Assembly: GCA_913057205.1 (NCBI GenBank)
Contig: CAJXNO010000013.1
Span: 1 to 64,000 of the forward strand
Direction: 5' to 3'
Length of the DNA: 64,000 nucleotides
From: an uncultured Flavobacteriales bacterium
GTDB taxonomy: Bacteria; Bacteroidota; Bacteroidia; Flavobacteriales_G; Salibacteraceae
Position 1 is the first letter of the stretch; every line of letters starts with the position of its first letter. The position numbers were made by a program, and so were the translations under genes. Positions 8,768 to 18,272 of the stretch are shown in pieces. Under the pieces are notes generated by a model, which was not told the origin of the DNA, did no database searches, and saw only the letters and a list, made by a program, of their open reading frames with translations.

Positions 8768-9697
8768 TTAAGCGGGCTCGAAGTAGATGCTCCAGATGCC
8801 TCGGACTTGGTTCAAACCATATCCGGTGGCCTCGTCGTTTGGGTAGCGCTCTTTGATCTTTTGGGTGGTTTCAGGAGTAACATCACTGCCCACTTCGCCG
8901 TGGCATTGCAAGCACATGGCGTTGGTGTTAATGGGGCCATAGAAACGGTAGCCATCGCCCTCTGCTCTGATCATCGGCCTCGCCTGGCCAGCATCAGCGA
9001 TCTGTTGCTTTAAGTGTTCAATCGCTTCGAGTTCTGCTTCATTTGCGCGGTTGTTAGGATTGCGCGGACGATCAGATACACGTTGGATACGGGCATTCAT
9101 CGCTGTTGACATGCTATCCGTAAAATGGATGGCCTTGGTGTTGCAAAAATCTACCGCATGTACAGGCCCTCCTTCATTAAGTGCTGCCATCAGGTTCTTC
9201 CCAAGAATACGTTTGGTACTCATGGCCAGTTCCTGACCTGTTTGTAGTGGTCCACTTTCACCTTTTGATTCATTTGGTTTAGAAAAGTTGCCGTGGTAGA
9301 TGTAGGAGGCGATCTGGTTGAGTTCTTCTTCTGCATAACCCATCGCAGGCATCAAACCGAACTTTTCTACTGCTTGCAGCATGATCGCTTTTTCCTTGCT
9401 CGGATGCACAACAAAATCGGACATCGCTTCAATGAATGCGGGTTCTTCAGCGTATGCCTCTTTGTAATGCTCTTGAAGTGCAAGCGGAGGTGGTGCAAGT
9501 CGCGCATCTTCTGGACTCTGCTCATTGTGGCATGACATGCAATAAGCGGTAAACTTTTCCTTACCTGCTACCATGAGTTGTTCTGGATGCGCATCGTTTG
9601 CAACGGTTTCGGTAGAGGAGTTATCGCTATCGCCGCATCCACCTAGAAGTATGGTCAGTGCTGCAATAGAGAGGAAGGGAAAGACAGATTCGGTCAT
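8768..9697 (-). CDS. Cytochrome c lipoprotein with DUF3365 heme domain
   Basis: A 309-residue exported heme protein. The ATG at 9697 gives a clean lipoprotein signal ending LTILLGGC; the longer open frame to 9760 would bury it. Residues ~30-135 form a small cytochrome c domain with heme motif CMSCH and a distal Met (LMPAMGYAEEEL). The second half matches DUF3365 (Tll0287-like) with CLQCH near the C-terminus (GPINTNAMCLQCHG). It probably sits in the periplasm anchored to a membrane and takes part in electron transfer or redox sensing. The partner is not identifiable from context. Confidence 0.88.
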   Translation of the reverse strand: MTESVFPFLSIAALTILLGGCGDSDNSSTETVANDAHPEQLMVAGKEKFTAYCMSCHNEQSPEDARLAPPPLALQEHYKEAYAEEPAFIEAMSDFVVHPSKEKAIMLQAVEKFGLMPAMGYAEEELNQIASYIYHGNFSKPNESKGESGPLQTGQELAMSTKRILGKNLMAALNEGGPVHAVDFCNTKAIHFTDSMSTAMNARIQRVSDRPRNPNNRANEAELEAIEHLKQQIADAGQARPMIRAEGDGYRFYGPINTNAMCLQCHGEVGSDVTPETTQKIKERYPNDEATGYGLNQVRGIWSIYFEPA

Positions 9698-9836
9698 GAC
9701 TAATGCTTTGCGTTCAAAAATAGAAGTGGACCGCAGGATAGAATGTGACCTATCATACAAAAACCTCTGAAAACCTAATGGATATCATAGTTAGGCTCAC
9801 TCACCTTTTACAACTTCGCGCACAAATTGGAAGACC

Positions 9837-11102
9837 ATGAAGATCGTATCTGCTACCGAGGCACTTTCCCATCTGAAAGACAATGACAACGTCTACATCC
9901 ACAGCGTCGCAGCCGCTCCGCTTGCGCTCGTAGACGCCATGACCGAGCGGGGTAAAAGCTTAAACCGAATCAACGTTTACCATCTGCATACAGAAGGACC
10001 TGCTCCTTATGCGGATAAGGATGTATCGGACGTTTTTCATGTACATAGTTTGTTTGTTGGCGGCAATGTTCGCCGTGCAGTCAATGAGGGACGGGCGTCT
10101 TACATTCCAGTATTCTTGAGCGAAATGCCGATCCTCTTCAGGCGAGGAGTGATCCGCTTGGATGTAGCACTGATCAGTGTTTCTCCTCCTGATGAACACG
10201 GCTATTGTACCTTGGGACCATCCGTAGATGCTACCCACGCGGCCATCGAAATGGCCGATTTGGTCATTGCGCAGATCAACAACAAAATGCCGAAGGTACA
10301 AGGAGACGGTTTCATCCACGTGGATAAGATCGACTTTGCTGTTGAACATGATGCCGACCTACCCACAGTTGCTCCCCAGGAGCTGAATGAGGTGGAAAAG
10401 GCGATCGGGCGCCACGTGGCGGAATTGATTGAGGATGGTTCAACCCTTCAAATGGGCATCGGTAACATACCGAATGCGGTGCTCGCGAGTTTGGGAAATC
10501 ACCAACACTTGGGTATCCATACGGAGATGTTCAGTGATGGATTACTTCCTTTGATCGAGAGCGGTGTTGTTGACAATACCAAGAAGACAAGTCACCCAAA
10601 CAAGACCGTTTCCACCTTCGTGATGGGTACGCAGCGGGTGTATGATTTCATCGACAATAATCCAGGTGTTGTTCTGTTGGACTGCCAATATGTAAACAAT
10701 ACTTCTGTGATCAAGAAGAACCCAAAGGTAGTGGCCATCAACAGCGCCATCGAGATCGACCTGTCGGGACAGGTGTGTGCAGATTCGATCGGTAACCGCA
10801 TCTATTCGGGTGTGGGCGGACAGATGGACTTCATCCGTGGCGCATCCCTGAGTGAAGGTGGTAAGCCAATCATTGCCCTTCCTTCAACCACACGGAAAGG
10901 AGAAAGTCGCATGGTATTCATGTTAAAGCCAGGAGCGGGCGTGGTGACCACACGGGCGCACATGCATTATGTTGCTACGGAGTACGGTGTGGTAAACCTT
11001 TACGGTAAAGACCTGAAGGAGCGTGCCGAGCTTCTGATCAGCATTGCGCATCCAGACCACCGAGAGATGTTAGAACGGGGTGCCTTTGAGCGCTTCAGTT
11101 GA
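9837..11102 (+). CDS. Acetyl-CoA hydrolase/transferase family protein (4-hydroxybutyrate CoA-transferase-like)
   Basis: A 421-residue family I CoA-transferase. The conserved segments LQMGIGNIPNAVL and GIHTEMFSDG (active-site Glu, which forms the glutamyl-CoA thioester in this family), then GVGGQMDFIRGA and the C-terminal YVATEYGVVNLYGK are all present. It moves CoA between acyl donors, for example acetate/acetyl-CoA or 4-hydroxybutyrate/succinate; the true substrate cannot be told from sequence. Full length and apparently intact. The downstream gene's start overlaps its 3' end by 23 nt. Confidence 0.9.
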   Translation: MKIVSATEALSHLKDNDNVYIHSVAAAPLALVDAMTERGKSLNRINVYHLHTEGPAPYADKDVSDVFHVHSLFVGGNVRRAVNEGRASYIPVFLSEMPILFRRGVIRLDVALISVSPPDEHGYCTLGPSVDATHAAIEMADLVIAQINNKMPKVQGDGFIHVDKIDFAVEHDADLPTVAPQELNEVEKAIGRHVAELIEDGSTLQMGIGNIPNAVLASLGNHQHLGIHTEMFSDGLLPLIESGVVDNTKKTSHPNKTVSTFVMGTQRVYDFIDNNPGVVLLDCQYVNNTSVIKKNPKVVAINSAIEIDLSGQVCADSIGNRIYSGVGGQMDFIRGASLSEGGKPIIALPSTTRKGESRMVFMLKPGAGVVTTRAHMHYVATEYGVVNLYGKDLKERAELLISIAHPDHREMLERGAFERFS

Positions 11103-11730
11103 TCGGTCATTCCTAAAAAATACTAGTCATGTCGCCATCAATTGGCGACTGTTTTTCATCGCTTTATTGCTGAATGGAGGAGGGGTTCTTGCACAAGAGG
11201 CGGAATACAATTGTCTGACCCTAGAGGTCGACAGTGAGGTCTTCGTTGAGGGGAAGGCCAACGTGGGTTCTTTTCGTTGTTACACCAGCCCGCTTACATC
11301 CGATGAGCCCTTACCATCCTGCTTTAAGAAATCACCTAGACACATCGAGCTCACGCAAGTCGAGTTTGAGATTCCCATCGATGGTTTTCATTGTGGCAAT
11401 CCATTGATTTTGAATGATCTTAAGTATGTTTTGGATAGCGAGCATCATCCCTACATCGCCTTTGAGATGCATAAGTTGGATGCGCGCGATGTGAATGGAC
11501 TGTTTTATAAAGGCGAAGTGCAGGCTTCAACCAAAGTAAAAGGGGTAAGTCACGACATGGTTATGCCGGTGGAGGTCGATGAGCTAGAAAAGAACTACTT
11601 CCAGATCTCTGGTCAGGCACCGATCTACCTTTCTTGGTATGGCATAGAACAGCCGTCACGCTTATTTGGCTTATTAACCTTAGAAGACCGGGTAGATGTA
11701 TGCTTCGAGCTTTACTTCGAGAAGCATTGA
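11080..11730 (+). CDS. Exported YceI-like protein
   Basis: A 216-residue protein whose layout resembles YceI/lipid-binding domains: strand VDSEVFVEGKANVGSFRC, then VEFEIPIDGFHCG and LKYVLDSEHHPYIAFEM, parallel to the clearer YceI protein at 13184-13768. A hydrophobic segment (LFFIALLLNGGGVLAQ) suggests a signal peptide after an unusually long N-terminal region. No ATG fits: GTG 11080, inside the preceding gene, is the only good start in frame, so the exact start is unsure. Several Cys residues could form periplasmic disulfides. Ligand unknown. Confidence 0.7.
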   Translation: MPLSASVDRSFLKNTSHVAINWRLFFIALLLNGGGVLAQEAEYNCLTLEVDSEVFVEGKANVGSFRCYTSPLTSDEPLPSCFKKSPRHIELTQVEFEIPIDGFHCGNPLILNDLKYVLDSEHHPYIAFEMHKLDARDVNGLFYKGEVQASTKVKGVSHDMVMPVEVDELEKNYFQISGQAPIYLSWYGIEQPSRLFGLLTLEDRVDVCFELYFEKH

Positions 11731-11749
11731 TGCCGACATCAACTAAGAA

Positions 11750-11775
11750 GCCCCATCCTCCGAAGAAGATGGGGC
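11750..11775. terminator. Hairpin terminator between convergent genes
   Basis: GCCCCATC (11750-11757) pairs with GATGGGGC (11768-11775) around a 10-base centre. It sits 20 nt after the YceI-like stop and 28 nt before the end of the convergent porin gene, and could serve both. There is no strong T-run on either side, so termination strength is uncertain. Confidence 0.6.
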
Positions 11776-11803
11776 CCGATTAGCTAATCCTTTAATCGAT
11801 TTC

Positions 11804-12337
11804 TTAGAAGCTAATGGCAGCTTCAAGTACTACGCCAGTGAAGGCAGCGCCTTGGAATTCTGAACCTTCCCAGCCAGAGCCGATGTAGCGTTGCTCAACA
11901 TACTCTAACTTGGTCATGATGTTCTTGGTCAAGAACCATCCACCACCTACGTTGAAGCGCTGGATCTCTTGTGGGTCTGCTTCAGGAATGTTCACTAGCA
12001 CTCCCGCAACATCTGTAGTGTAGGCACCATTGCTGATATCTTGGACCAAGTTGTAGCGACCGGCAACATAGAACTTCTCTTGCTCACCGATGCGGTAGAT
12101 CAGCTCTGCAGCGATCTGGTTGTAGTTACCGTCTGCCACAGGCTCAGCAACAGCACCCAATACTGTTTCATAGAATCCGAAGAACTCAAGTCCTTTGGAC
12201 TTCGTGAATACCGATCCCATGAAGGCGTTGTACTGACGGAAGCGCGGATTGAATCGCCCGCCGAAGTCGCTTGAACCTTCAGCTGCAGTTCCGATCACGT
12301 TGTAGTTACGAGATCCTGCTCGGTCGCCGTTGTACAA
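11804..12337 (-). pseudogene. C-terminal part of a porin-like protein after an in-frame stop
   Basis: This frame continues directly from the gene at 12338-13120 after TAG 12338-12340, with no frame change and no credible start (the next codon is TTG). It encodes about 177 residues of alternating hydrophobic/polar strands and ends in Phe (VVLEAAISF), the normal terminal residue for insertion of an outer-membrane barrel by BamA. The conservation of the barrel end suggests the stop is recent, is read through, or is a sequence error. Confidence 0.75.
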
Positions 12338-13120
12338 CTAAGTACCGTTGTCGTTGCCGGGAGAGATGTAGCCGCTACCGGTAATACGCAAGCGGAAATC
12401 ATCGGTCAACTGCTCATCATAGTCCAACTTGAAGTAAGGAGATGGCATGTAGTCATTGTCGCCAACGATGGTGCGTTGGTTCAGGTTACCATTAGAGATA
12501 CCCGCTAATGCGATGATACCCGCCATGCGGAACAAGATCTCTCCGAATGCTTCGGTAGTGAAGCCATCCATTAAGGAGTTACCTACAAATGGGTTGAAGA
12601 ATGCGCGTGCGTTATCTGATCGGCGGAAGTGTGCATCACCATAGTTGATCTCGTCCAAACCAACCTTGATGGTCAACATTTCCATAAGCCCTGACGCCAA
12701 ACCTTCTTGGATGAAGTCAAGCTTGTCGATCTGGATGTAACCTCCTTTTACCCATGCCTCTGTGTGGTGACGAGAAGCAAGGTAGGTACGCAAGTGCATG
12801 CGCAATCCATCTGCAAACTGAGCATCCAAGTTCAAGTTTGCTGTTGGGAGGTTAAAGTTGTAGCCCAAGTTGGCCAATTCTGGTACTCCAGCCGCCTTAG
12901 CTAGGTTGCTGTCACGGTCCCATAAATTGGTTTGTTGAAGCCCTTGAAATTGCAGTGCAAAATCACCGCCAACACGCACCTTCATGCCTGTGTACTCCAC
13001 GTCATTCTTTGGTGCTTCAAAGACATTCATGCCTCTGCTGTCATTGATCCGCCAGTATTGGATCTTGTCGTAGTCTGATAGTTCCTCTTGGGCCATAGCG
13101 TTGAAGCCCGTAGCGAACAT
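12338..13120 (-). pseudogene. N-terminal part of a porin-like outer-membrane protein, interrupted by TAG
   Basis: About 260 residues of beta-barrel-like sequence. ATG 13120 leaves only a very short leader (MFATGFNAMAQ) before the likely mature start EELSDYDK. A second ATG (13138-13136) lies 15 nt upstream in another frame, and one added base would join it to give a longer hydrophobic leader, so a one-base deletion near the start is also possible. The frame ends at TAG 12338-12340 and continues in the entry at 11804-12337. Intact, the product would be a ~440-residue porin. Two YceI-type genes flank it. Confidence 0.7.
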
Positions 13121-13183
13121 TAAGATAAATGATTCATTTTGATTAGTTTATGGTTGGATATGGATTAGTCTGATTTGAATTGA

Positions 13184-13768
13184 TTACTGATATATAGCTT
13201 CGAAGTGAACCTCCACTTCTTTGCCTACGGTCATGGCGCCGAACATGATGCTCGGTGGTTCCACGTCATAGGTGGTCATGTCTATTTTCTTCTTTCCTTC
13301 ACACGTGAGTTTGGATCCTTCAACCGCGCAGTTCGCAGTGATTTGCTCGGACTTGTCGAAGCCTGCTATATTCATGGTGCCTTTCGCAACAACGGTATAC
13401 TTGTTTCCGCCTTGCGTCGATGGACTCACTTGAATATCACTCGACTTGAATCGGATGTTCGGATGATCTTCGTACTTGAGCGCCTCATAGGTATTTTCAT
13501 CCATGGTTTCTTTTCCGCTTTTGATGGATGATACCTTCGACTCAAAGCTCAGGTTGCTGATGCTTTTTAAGCTGCTTCCGTCCATTACCGCCGTTAGGTT
13601 GCCGTGCATTTCTTTCACGTGTTCTGACCAGTCGTGAACGTTACTGGTTCCATAAATGGAAAGGTTCGATCCGTCTTTGATCATCATCTTTTGTTGCGCT
13701 TGAGTAGTGATTGGGCTACCCATTAGCGCTAAGATGAAGAGGACGAGGGTTGGTCTCATTTTTTTCAT
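13184..13768 (-). CDS. YceI family protein
   Basis: A 194-residue periplasmic protein with signal peptide (MKKMRPTLVLFILALMGS, cleavage near TQAQ) and one YceI domain. Typical segments are LSIYGTSNVHDWSEHV, LKYEDHPNIRFKS and MTTYDVEPPSIMFGAMTVGKEVEVHFE. The family is a lipocalin-like barrel that binds long isoprenoid chains such as quinones. ATG 13768 is preferred to the in-frame TTG 13783. It is transcribed upstream of the broken porin, with 63 nt between, so the two may form a unit. Confidence 0.88.
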   Translation of the reverse strand: MKKMRPTLVLFILALMGSPITTQAQQKMMIKDGSNLSIYGTSNVHDWSEHVKEMHGNLTAVMDGSSLKSISNLSFESKVSSIKSGKETMDENTYEALKYEDHPNIRFKSSDIQVSPSTQGGNKYTVVAKGTMNIAGFDKSEQITANCAVEGSKLTCEGKKKIDMTTYDVEPPSIMFGAMTVGKEVEVHFEAIYQ

Positions 13769-13921
13769 GGGGACAAAGCTCAAGGTTGTCTGATGGACAG
13801 AACATGTGCGAAAGCAACTCCCGATGTGATATCTATCACTTATGATATACTTCCCATAAAATCAGTGTGTTGCGAATGCTTTTTGAATTTTAAGGGGCTT
13901 GAGTAGCTTCTGTTTAGCTTT

Positions 13922-15202
13922 GTGGAAAACAATTTTACTGTGGAGAACACCCTGTCATACGCCCAACAACAAGACGCCAACGACGAACTCTCATCCTTTC
14001 GTTCGATGTTCTACATGCCAGAAGTGAATGGCAAGCCAGCTATTTACTTTACGGGTAACAGTCTAGGTCTGCAGCCAAAAACCGCAGAAAAATTCTTGAA
14101 GCAAGAGTTGGAAGACTGGAAGAAGTTCGGCGTAGAGGGACACTTTGAGGCGCGTCGCCCATGGTACGACTATCATGAGTTCTTCAGTGAGCACTTGGCA
14201 TACATCACCGGTGCTAAACCGTCTGAGGTGGTAGCGATGGGGTCGCTTACGGCGAACCTCCACAGCATCATGGTCAGCTTTTACCGACCTACGGCCACAA
14301 GAAATGTGATCCTCTGTGAAAAGAAAGCCTTTCCGTCGGATACCTACGCCCTTCAAGCACAGGCGAAGCTTCATGGCTTAGATCCCAAGGAGGTGATCGT
14401 AGAAATGGAACCAAAGCCAGGAAGTGAACTCATCACAGAAGACGCCATCATCGAAAAGATCTACGAGCTCGGCGATTCCCTTGCCATGGTAATGATTGGT
14501 GGTGTGAACTACTATAGCGGACAGGTGTTCGATATGGCTGCCATCACCGATGCGTCACACAAGGTTGGCGCGAATTGTGGCTTTGACCTGGCACACGGAA
14601 TTGGAAACATTGAACTGAAGCTGCATGAATGGCAGGTGGATTTTGCGGCGTGGTGTACCTATAAATATCTGAACAGCGGCCCAGGTTCGGTTGGTGGATT
14701 GTTCGTTCATGAGAACCATCATAAGAAGAAGCTTCCCATACTTGCGGGCTGGTGGGGACACAATAAAGAAGAGCGCTTCCTGATGGAGCCAGAGTTCAAA
14801 CCAATGCAGAGTGCCGAAGCGTGGCAAATGAGCAATGCACCCGTATTCAACATGGCGATCCACCTAGCTTCATTGGAGATATTCAAGGAAGCAACCATGG
14901 AGAAACTGTGGGCCAAGAGCAGACCGCTCACCGATTACCTCGAGTTCATTATTGAAGATGTTGCAAAGGAAACGGGTGCAGAACTTGAAATCATCACGCC
15001 CAAGGAACATCACCGAAGAGGATGTCAATTAAGTGTGGTTGCACACGGCTACGGCCGAACATTATTCGATCAGATCAGTTCAGAAGGGGTGATCGCCGAT
15101 TGGAGGGAACCAAACGTGATCAGAATGGCACCGGTGCCATTGTATAATTCCTTTGAAGACGTTTATCGCTTCGGCGAGATTTTGAAAAAAGCATTGAAAT
15201 GA
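13922..15202 (+). CDS. kynU: Kynureninase
   Basis: PLP-dependent hydrolase that cleaves (3-hydroxy)kynurenine to (3-hydroxy)anthranilate plus alanine, in aerobic tryptophan degradation or de novo NAD synthesis. The 426-residue length is normal. Visible are IYFTGNSLGLQP, GSLTANLHSIMVSF, FDLAHGIGN (PLP Asp) and WCTYKYLNSGPG, whose Lys forms the Schiff base. The listed GTG 13922 is the first start; TAGCTTTG at 13915-13922 resembles a -7 element, so a later start such as GTG 13940 is possible. The stop overlaps kmo by 4 nt (ATGA). Confidence 0.95.
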   Translation: MENNFTVENTLSYAQQQDANDELSSFRSMFYMPEVNGKPAIYFTGNSLGLQPKTAEKFLKQELEDWKKFGVEGHFEARRPWYDYHEFFSEHLAYITGAKPSEVVAMGSLTANLHSIMVSFYRPTATRNVILCEKKAFPSDTYALQAQAKLHGLDPKEVIVEMEPKPGSELITEDAIIEKIYELGDSLAMVMIGGVNYYSGQVFDMAAITDASHKVGANCGFDLAHGIGNIELKLHEWQVDFAAWCTYKYLNSGPGSVGGLFVHENHHKKKLPILAGWWGHNKEERFLMEPEFKPMQSAEAWQMSNAPVFNMAIHLASLEIFKEATMEKLWAKSRPLTDYLEFIIEDVAKETGAELEIITPKEHHRRGCQLSVVAHGYGRTLFDQISSEGVIADWREPNVIRMAPVPLYNSFEDVYRFGEILKKALK

Positions 15203-16542
15203 AAGATGTAACCATTGTAGGTGCAGGATTGGTGGGGTCACTATGGGCTGTGTACTTGTCGAAGGCAGGATACAAGGTCAATATTTACGAACGCCGACCA
15301 GACATCCGCAAGGCGGAGATCTCCGCTGGGAAGTCCATCAACCTGGCACTTTCTGATCGGGGATGGAAGGCGCTGAAAGGTGCCGGTGTAGACCACTTAA
15401 TCCGCGAGATCGCTATCCCTATGCCGGGCAGGATCATGCACGACCTTGAAGGGAAATTGACCTACCAAGCATACGGTAAGGAAGGGCAGGCCATCTACAG
15501 TGTCTCCAGGGGTGGGGTGAATGCCCGTATGATGGACATCGCTGAAGAGGTAGGTAACGCCAAGATCCACTACAACATGAAGTGCTTGAATGCCGATCTC
15601 GAAGCGGGTATTTGTCATTTTGAAGATACCAGCACGGGCGAGCGGTTGGAGGTGAAATCTGACCTGATCTTTGCGTGCGATGGCGCGTTTTCGGCCATTC
15701 GCTACAACGCGATGCAGAAGTTAGACCGCTTCAATTACAGCCAACGCTACATCGAAGATGGTTACCGGGAGATCTTACTTCCTGCAAATCCCGACGGCAG
15801 TTATAAGATCGAGAAGAATGCCTTGCACATATGGCCACGAGGGCGTTTCATGCTGATTGCATTGCCCAATGAGGATGGATCGTTTACTTGTACGCTATTC
15901 ATGCCGTTTGAGGGTGAGAACAGCTTTGAACAATTGAAAACACGCGATCAGGTGGATGCCTTCTTCAAGAAGACCTTCCCTGATTTCTACGAGATCATGC
16001 CAAATGTTGGCGATGCTTGGGAAGACCATCCGCTTTCATCGCTTGCCATTACGCGCTGCTATCCTTGGCACCATGGTAAGTGTGCCCTGATGGGCGATGC
16101 TGCTCACGCCACCGTTCCGTTCTACGGGCAAGGCATGAACGCAGGTTTTGAAGACTGTACCGTGATGAATAACCTGATGCTGAAGCACAACCATGATTGG
16201 GAGAAGATCTTTGCGGAGTACAGCCCGCTGCGTAAGCCAGATGGTGACGGACTACAAGACCTCTCGCTACACAACTATCATGTGATGCGCGATTATGTGG
16301 CCGATCCGAAGTTCTTGTTGCAAAAGAAGATCGAAGCCCGCTTCTCAGATAAGTATCCAGAGAAATGGCTTCCACTCTACAGCATGACCACCTTCAGTGA
16401 GTTCCGCTACAGCGAGGCATGGAAGGAAGGGCAACGCCAACAGGCCATCATGGACGAAGTCATGGATGCGCCGGACATCGAGTCGAAGTGGGACTCAGAA
16501 GCGGTAGAACAACAAATGCTAAGCTTGCTGGAAACGCATTAG
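15199..16542 (+). CDS. kmo: Kynurenine 3-monooxygenase
   Basis: FAD-dependent hydroxylase that converts kynurenine to 3-hydroxykynurenine, which the upstream kynureninase then cleaves. The 447-residue protein begins with the FAD motif VTIVGAGLVGSLWAVYLSKAG and has the second FAD motif LMGDAAHATVPFYGQGMNAGFEDC. Its start overlaps kynU by 4 nt (ATGA), indicating coupling. No tryptophan 2,3-dioxygenase or 3-hydroxyanthranilate dioxygenase gene is in the window, so the rest of the pathway must be encoded elsewhere. The 3' end overlaps the convergent gene by 4 nt. Confidence 0.95.
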   Translation: MKDVTIVGAGLVGSLWAVYLSKAGYKVNIYERRPDIRKAEISAGKSINLALSDRGWKALKGAGVDHLIREIAIPMPGRIMHDLEGKLTYQAYGKEGQAIYSVSRGGVNARMMDIAEEVGNAKIHYNMKCLNADLEAGICHFEDTSTGERLEVKSDLIFACDGAFSAIRYNAMQKLDRFNYSQRYIEDGYREILLPANPDGSYKIEKNALHIWPRGRFMLIALPNEDGSFTCTLFMPFEGENSFEQLKTRDQVDAFFKKTFPDFYEIMPNVGDAWEDHPLSSLAITRCYPWHHGKCALMGDAAHATVPFYGQGMNAGFEDCTVMNNLMLKHNHDWEKIFAEYSPLRKPDGDGLQDLSLHNYHVMRDYVADPKFLLQKKIEARFSDKYPEKWLPLYSMTTFSEFRYSEAWKEGQRQQAIMDEVMDAPDIESKWDSEAVEQQMLSLLETH

Positions 16543-17108
16543 ATCGTTCCGCCGCGAATAGCGATACCGTTTTTCAGCCAGAGTCCTACAGCGAGTTGTG
16601 CCCCGATGAAGGGCACGAATTGATTGCCCCGACTCAGATTGATGCGGTAATCGCACCCACCTTGCAGGCTGAATGACCACCCGAAGATGCCCTTGGGTTC
16701 ATTGTATCTTCCAAATTCCAATCCGGGAGAAACGGCGTAATGGTTGCGGAAGAAATCCCTGCGCCCTGCAATCAATGGACCTAAATACCAACCGCTGGAT
16801 TTTTCACTGAAGCGTTCCTTCGCTGAGAAAAAGCGCGGAAATACCACTTGAAGACCCGCCCGGCTGATGCGTATTTCATCTTCGAAACGGTAACTTGCCA
16901 AGGTGTTGATCTTGAAATCGGTTACCTCGTTGATGGGGGTTTGGAAAACAAGCGGAATAACATTGATGTCGATGACTTCCGGTGGATAGTAGGGCGTCAC
17001 CACGTCCAACTGCGCGCCGGGTTGAAGGCCTATATACCGGTACCGGCGCCCTTGTCCAAAGCTGGAAGTCGCTACCATGAAAAGCACAAAGAAAAGGATC
17101 GATCGCAT
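16539..17108 (-). CDS. Small outer-membrane beta-barrel-like protein, function unknown
   Basis: A 189-residue exported protein. Residues 1-18 (MRSILFFVLFMVATSSFG) form a signal peptide cleaved near SFGQ. The rest is rich in alternating hydrophobic strands with Gly/aromatic residues (for example WYLGPLIAGRRDFF, VPFIGAQLAVGLWLK), suggesting a small eight-strand barrel. No specific family was recognised. It is 38 nt downstream of the quinone-oxidoreductase-like gene and overlaps kmo by 4 nt at its 3' end. Confidence 0.65.
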   Translation of the reverse strand: MRSILFFVLFMVATSSFGQGRRYRYIGLQPGAQLDVVTPYYPPEVIDINVIPLVFQTPINEVTDFKINTLASYRFEDEIRISRAGLQVVFPRFFSAKERFSEKSSGWYLGPLIAGRRDFFRNHYAVSPGLEFGRYNEPKGIFGWSFSLQGGCDYRINLSRGNQFVPFIGAQLAVGLWLKNGIAIRGGTI

Positions 17109-17146
17109 AAGACAAAGGAAGGCCTAATCTTCGCTGCTGTGCTCCA

Positions 17147-18118
17147 TCACTTCGTATTTCCTTCCACAGGTATTTGAACAACCAGTTTGCCAATTGCATG
17201 TCCTTTTTCCAAGTGGTCTATTGCTTCAGAGAACTTCTCCATTGAGTAGATCTTGGAAACATGTGGTGTTATGCTTCCTTTTTCAACCATTTCAACCAAG
17301 GGCTTCATGGAAGATCGGTTTTCCTCCACTCCTACCACCTTCAAGTCCATGCTTCCAAACCGTTGATGCCACATTTTTTTCATCATATCAGGCATGCCGT
17401 TATAGCCAACTACCGCTACACGGCCTCCTTTTCGGAGGAGTTGTTTATACGTTGCTAATGTCAAGTTCCCGTTCACATCGATGATAACATCGAACTGATC
17501 TTCGAGCGATGACACATTGGTTTGTGTGTAATCAATAACCTCATCAGCACCTAGGCTTTTTACCCATGCACTGTTTTTTCTGCTACATATGCCAGTTACG
17601 TTGGCTCCAGTGGCATGTGCCATTTGAATGGCTAAATGCCCTACACCGCCTGAAGCTCCATTGATCAGAACGCGATCTGCTTGCTTTACTCGGCCAAATT
17701 CGTGAACACCGGCATGAGCCGTAACACCGGCCATGACCAGCGCCGCAGCGTTGGGGCCATCTAGCCCCTCTGGAACACGAATGACGCGTGATGCAGCCAC
17801 AGCAGCGTATTCGGCAAAGCCTCCGAGCTTAGCTGCGGCCATAACGCGGTCCCCGATCTGAAGGTCATTGACTTGCTTGCCTACCTCCGTGATCACACCG
17901 TAGATATCGTTGCCAAGTATCGTATGCTTTGGCTTCCTTAAACCATGCTCTAGACGCATGAAGTAGGGCTTACCGCGCATATAGTGCCAGTCGTATGGAT
18001 TGATCGAAAGGTAGTGCGTTCTGATCAGTACTTGGTCTGCTTGGATCTTTGGTTGGGGTTGTTCCTGAATTTGAATCACCTCGGGTCCTCCGTAGCGGTC
18101 ATATGTGATGGCTTTCAT
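17147..18118 (-). CDS. NAD(P)-dependent alcohol dehydrogenase / quinone oxidoreductase (MDR family)
   Basis: A 323-residue medium-chain dehydrogenase/reductase. The N-terminal GroES-like domain (MKAITYDRYGGPEVIQIQE) is followed by a Rossmann domain with VLINGASGGVGHLAIQMAHATGA. The structural zinc Cys cluster of classical alcohol dehydrogenases is absent, which puts it near the zinc-free quinone oxidoreductase branch (NADPH:quinone or enone reduction). The substrate is not determinable. It appears to be transcribed with the small outer-membrane protein downstream. Confidence 0.88.
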   Translation of the reverse strand: MKAITYDRYGGPEVIQIQEQPQPKIQADQVLIRTHYLSINPYDWHYMRGKPYFMRLEHGLRKPKHTILGNDIYGVITEVGKQVNDLQIGDRVMAAAKLGGFAEYAAVAASRVIRVPEGLDGPNAAALVMAGVTAHAGVHEFGRVKQADRVLINGASGGVGHLAIQMAHATGANVTGICSRKNSAWVKSLGADEVIDYTQTNVSSLEDQFDVIIDVNGNLTLATYKQLLRKGGRVAVVGYNGMPDMMKKMWHQRFGSMDLKVVGVEENRSSMKPLVEMVEKGSITPHVSKIYSMEKFSEAIDHLEKGHAIGKLVVQIPVEGNTK

Positions 18119-18272
18119 CGGCGTTGGGTTTCATCAAATATCATGGACGAAATCGACTCAACGAACGGTGATCGTTTAGGCGGATCGAAATTGCTTTTAG
18201 CGGCACCAAGTTGTTTTCACTGGCGTATTATGAATGGCTGCTGACGTAATTTTGCAGACTTATTTAATAGTC

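Noticed and set aside
13915-13922. TAGCTTTG as promoter of kynU
   Set aside because: It matches TAnnTTTG, but no TTG lies at a proper distance and it overlaps the listed start codon; mentioned only as a doubt about that start.
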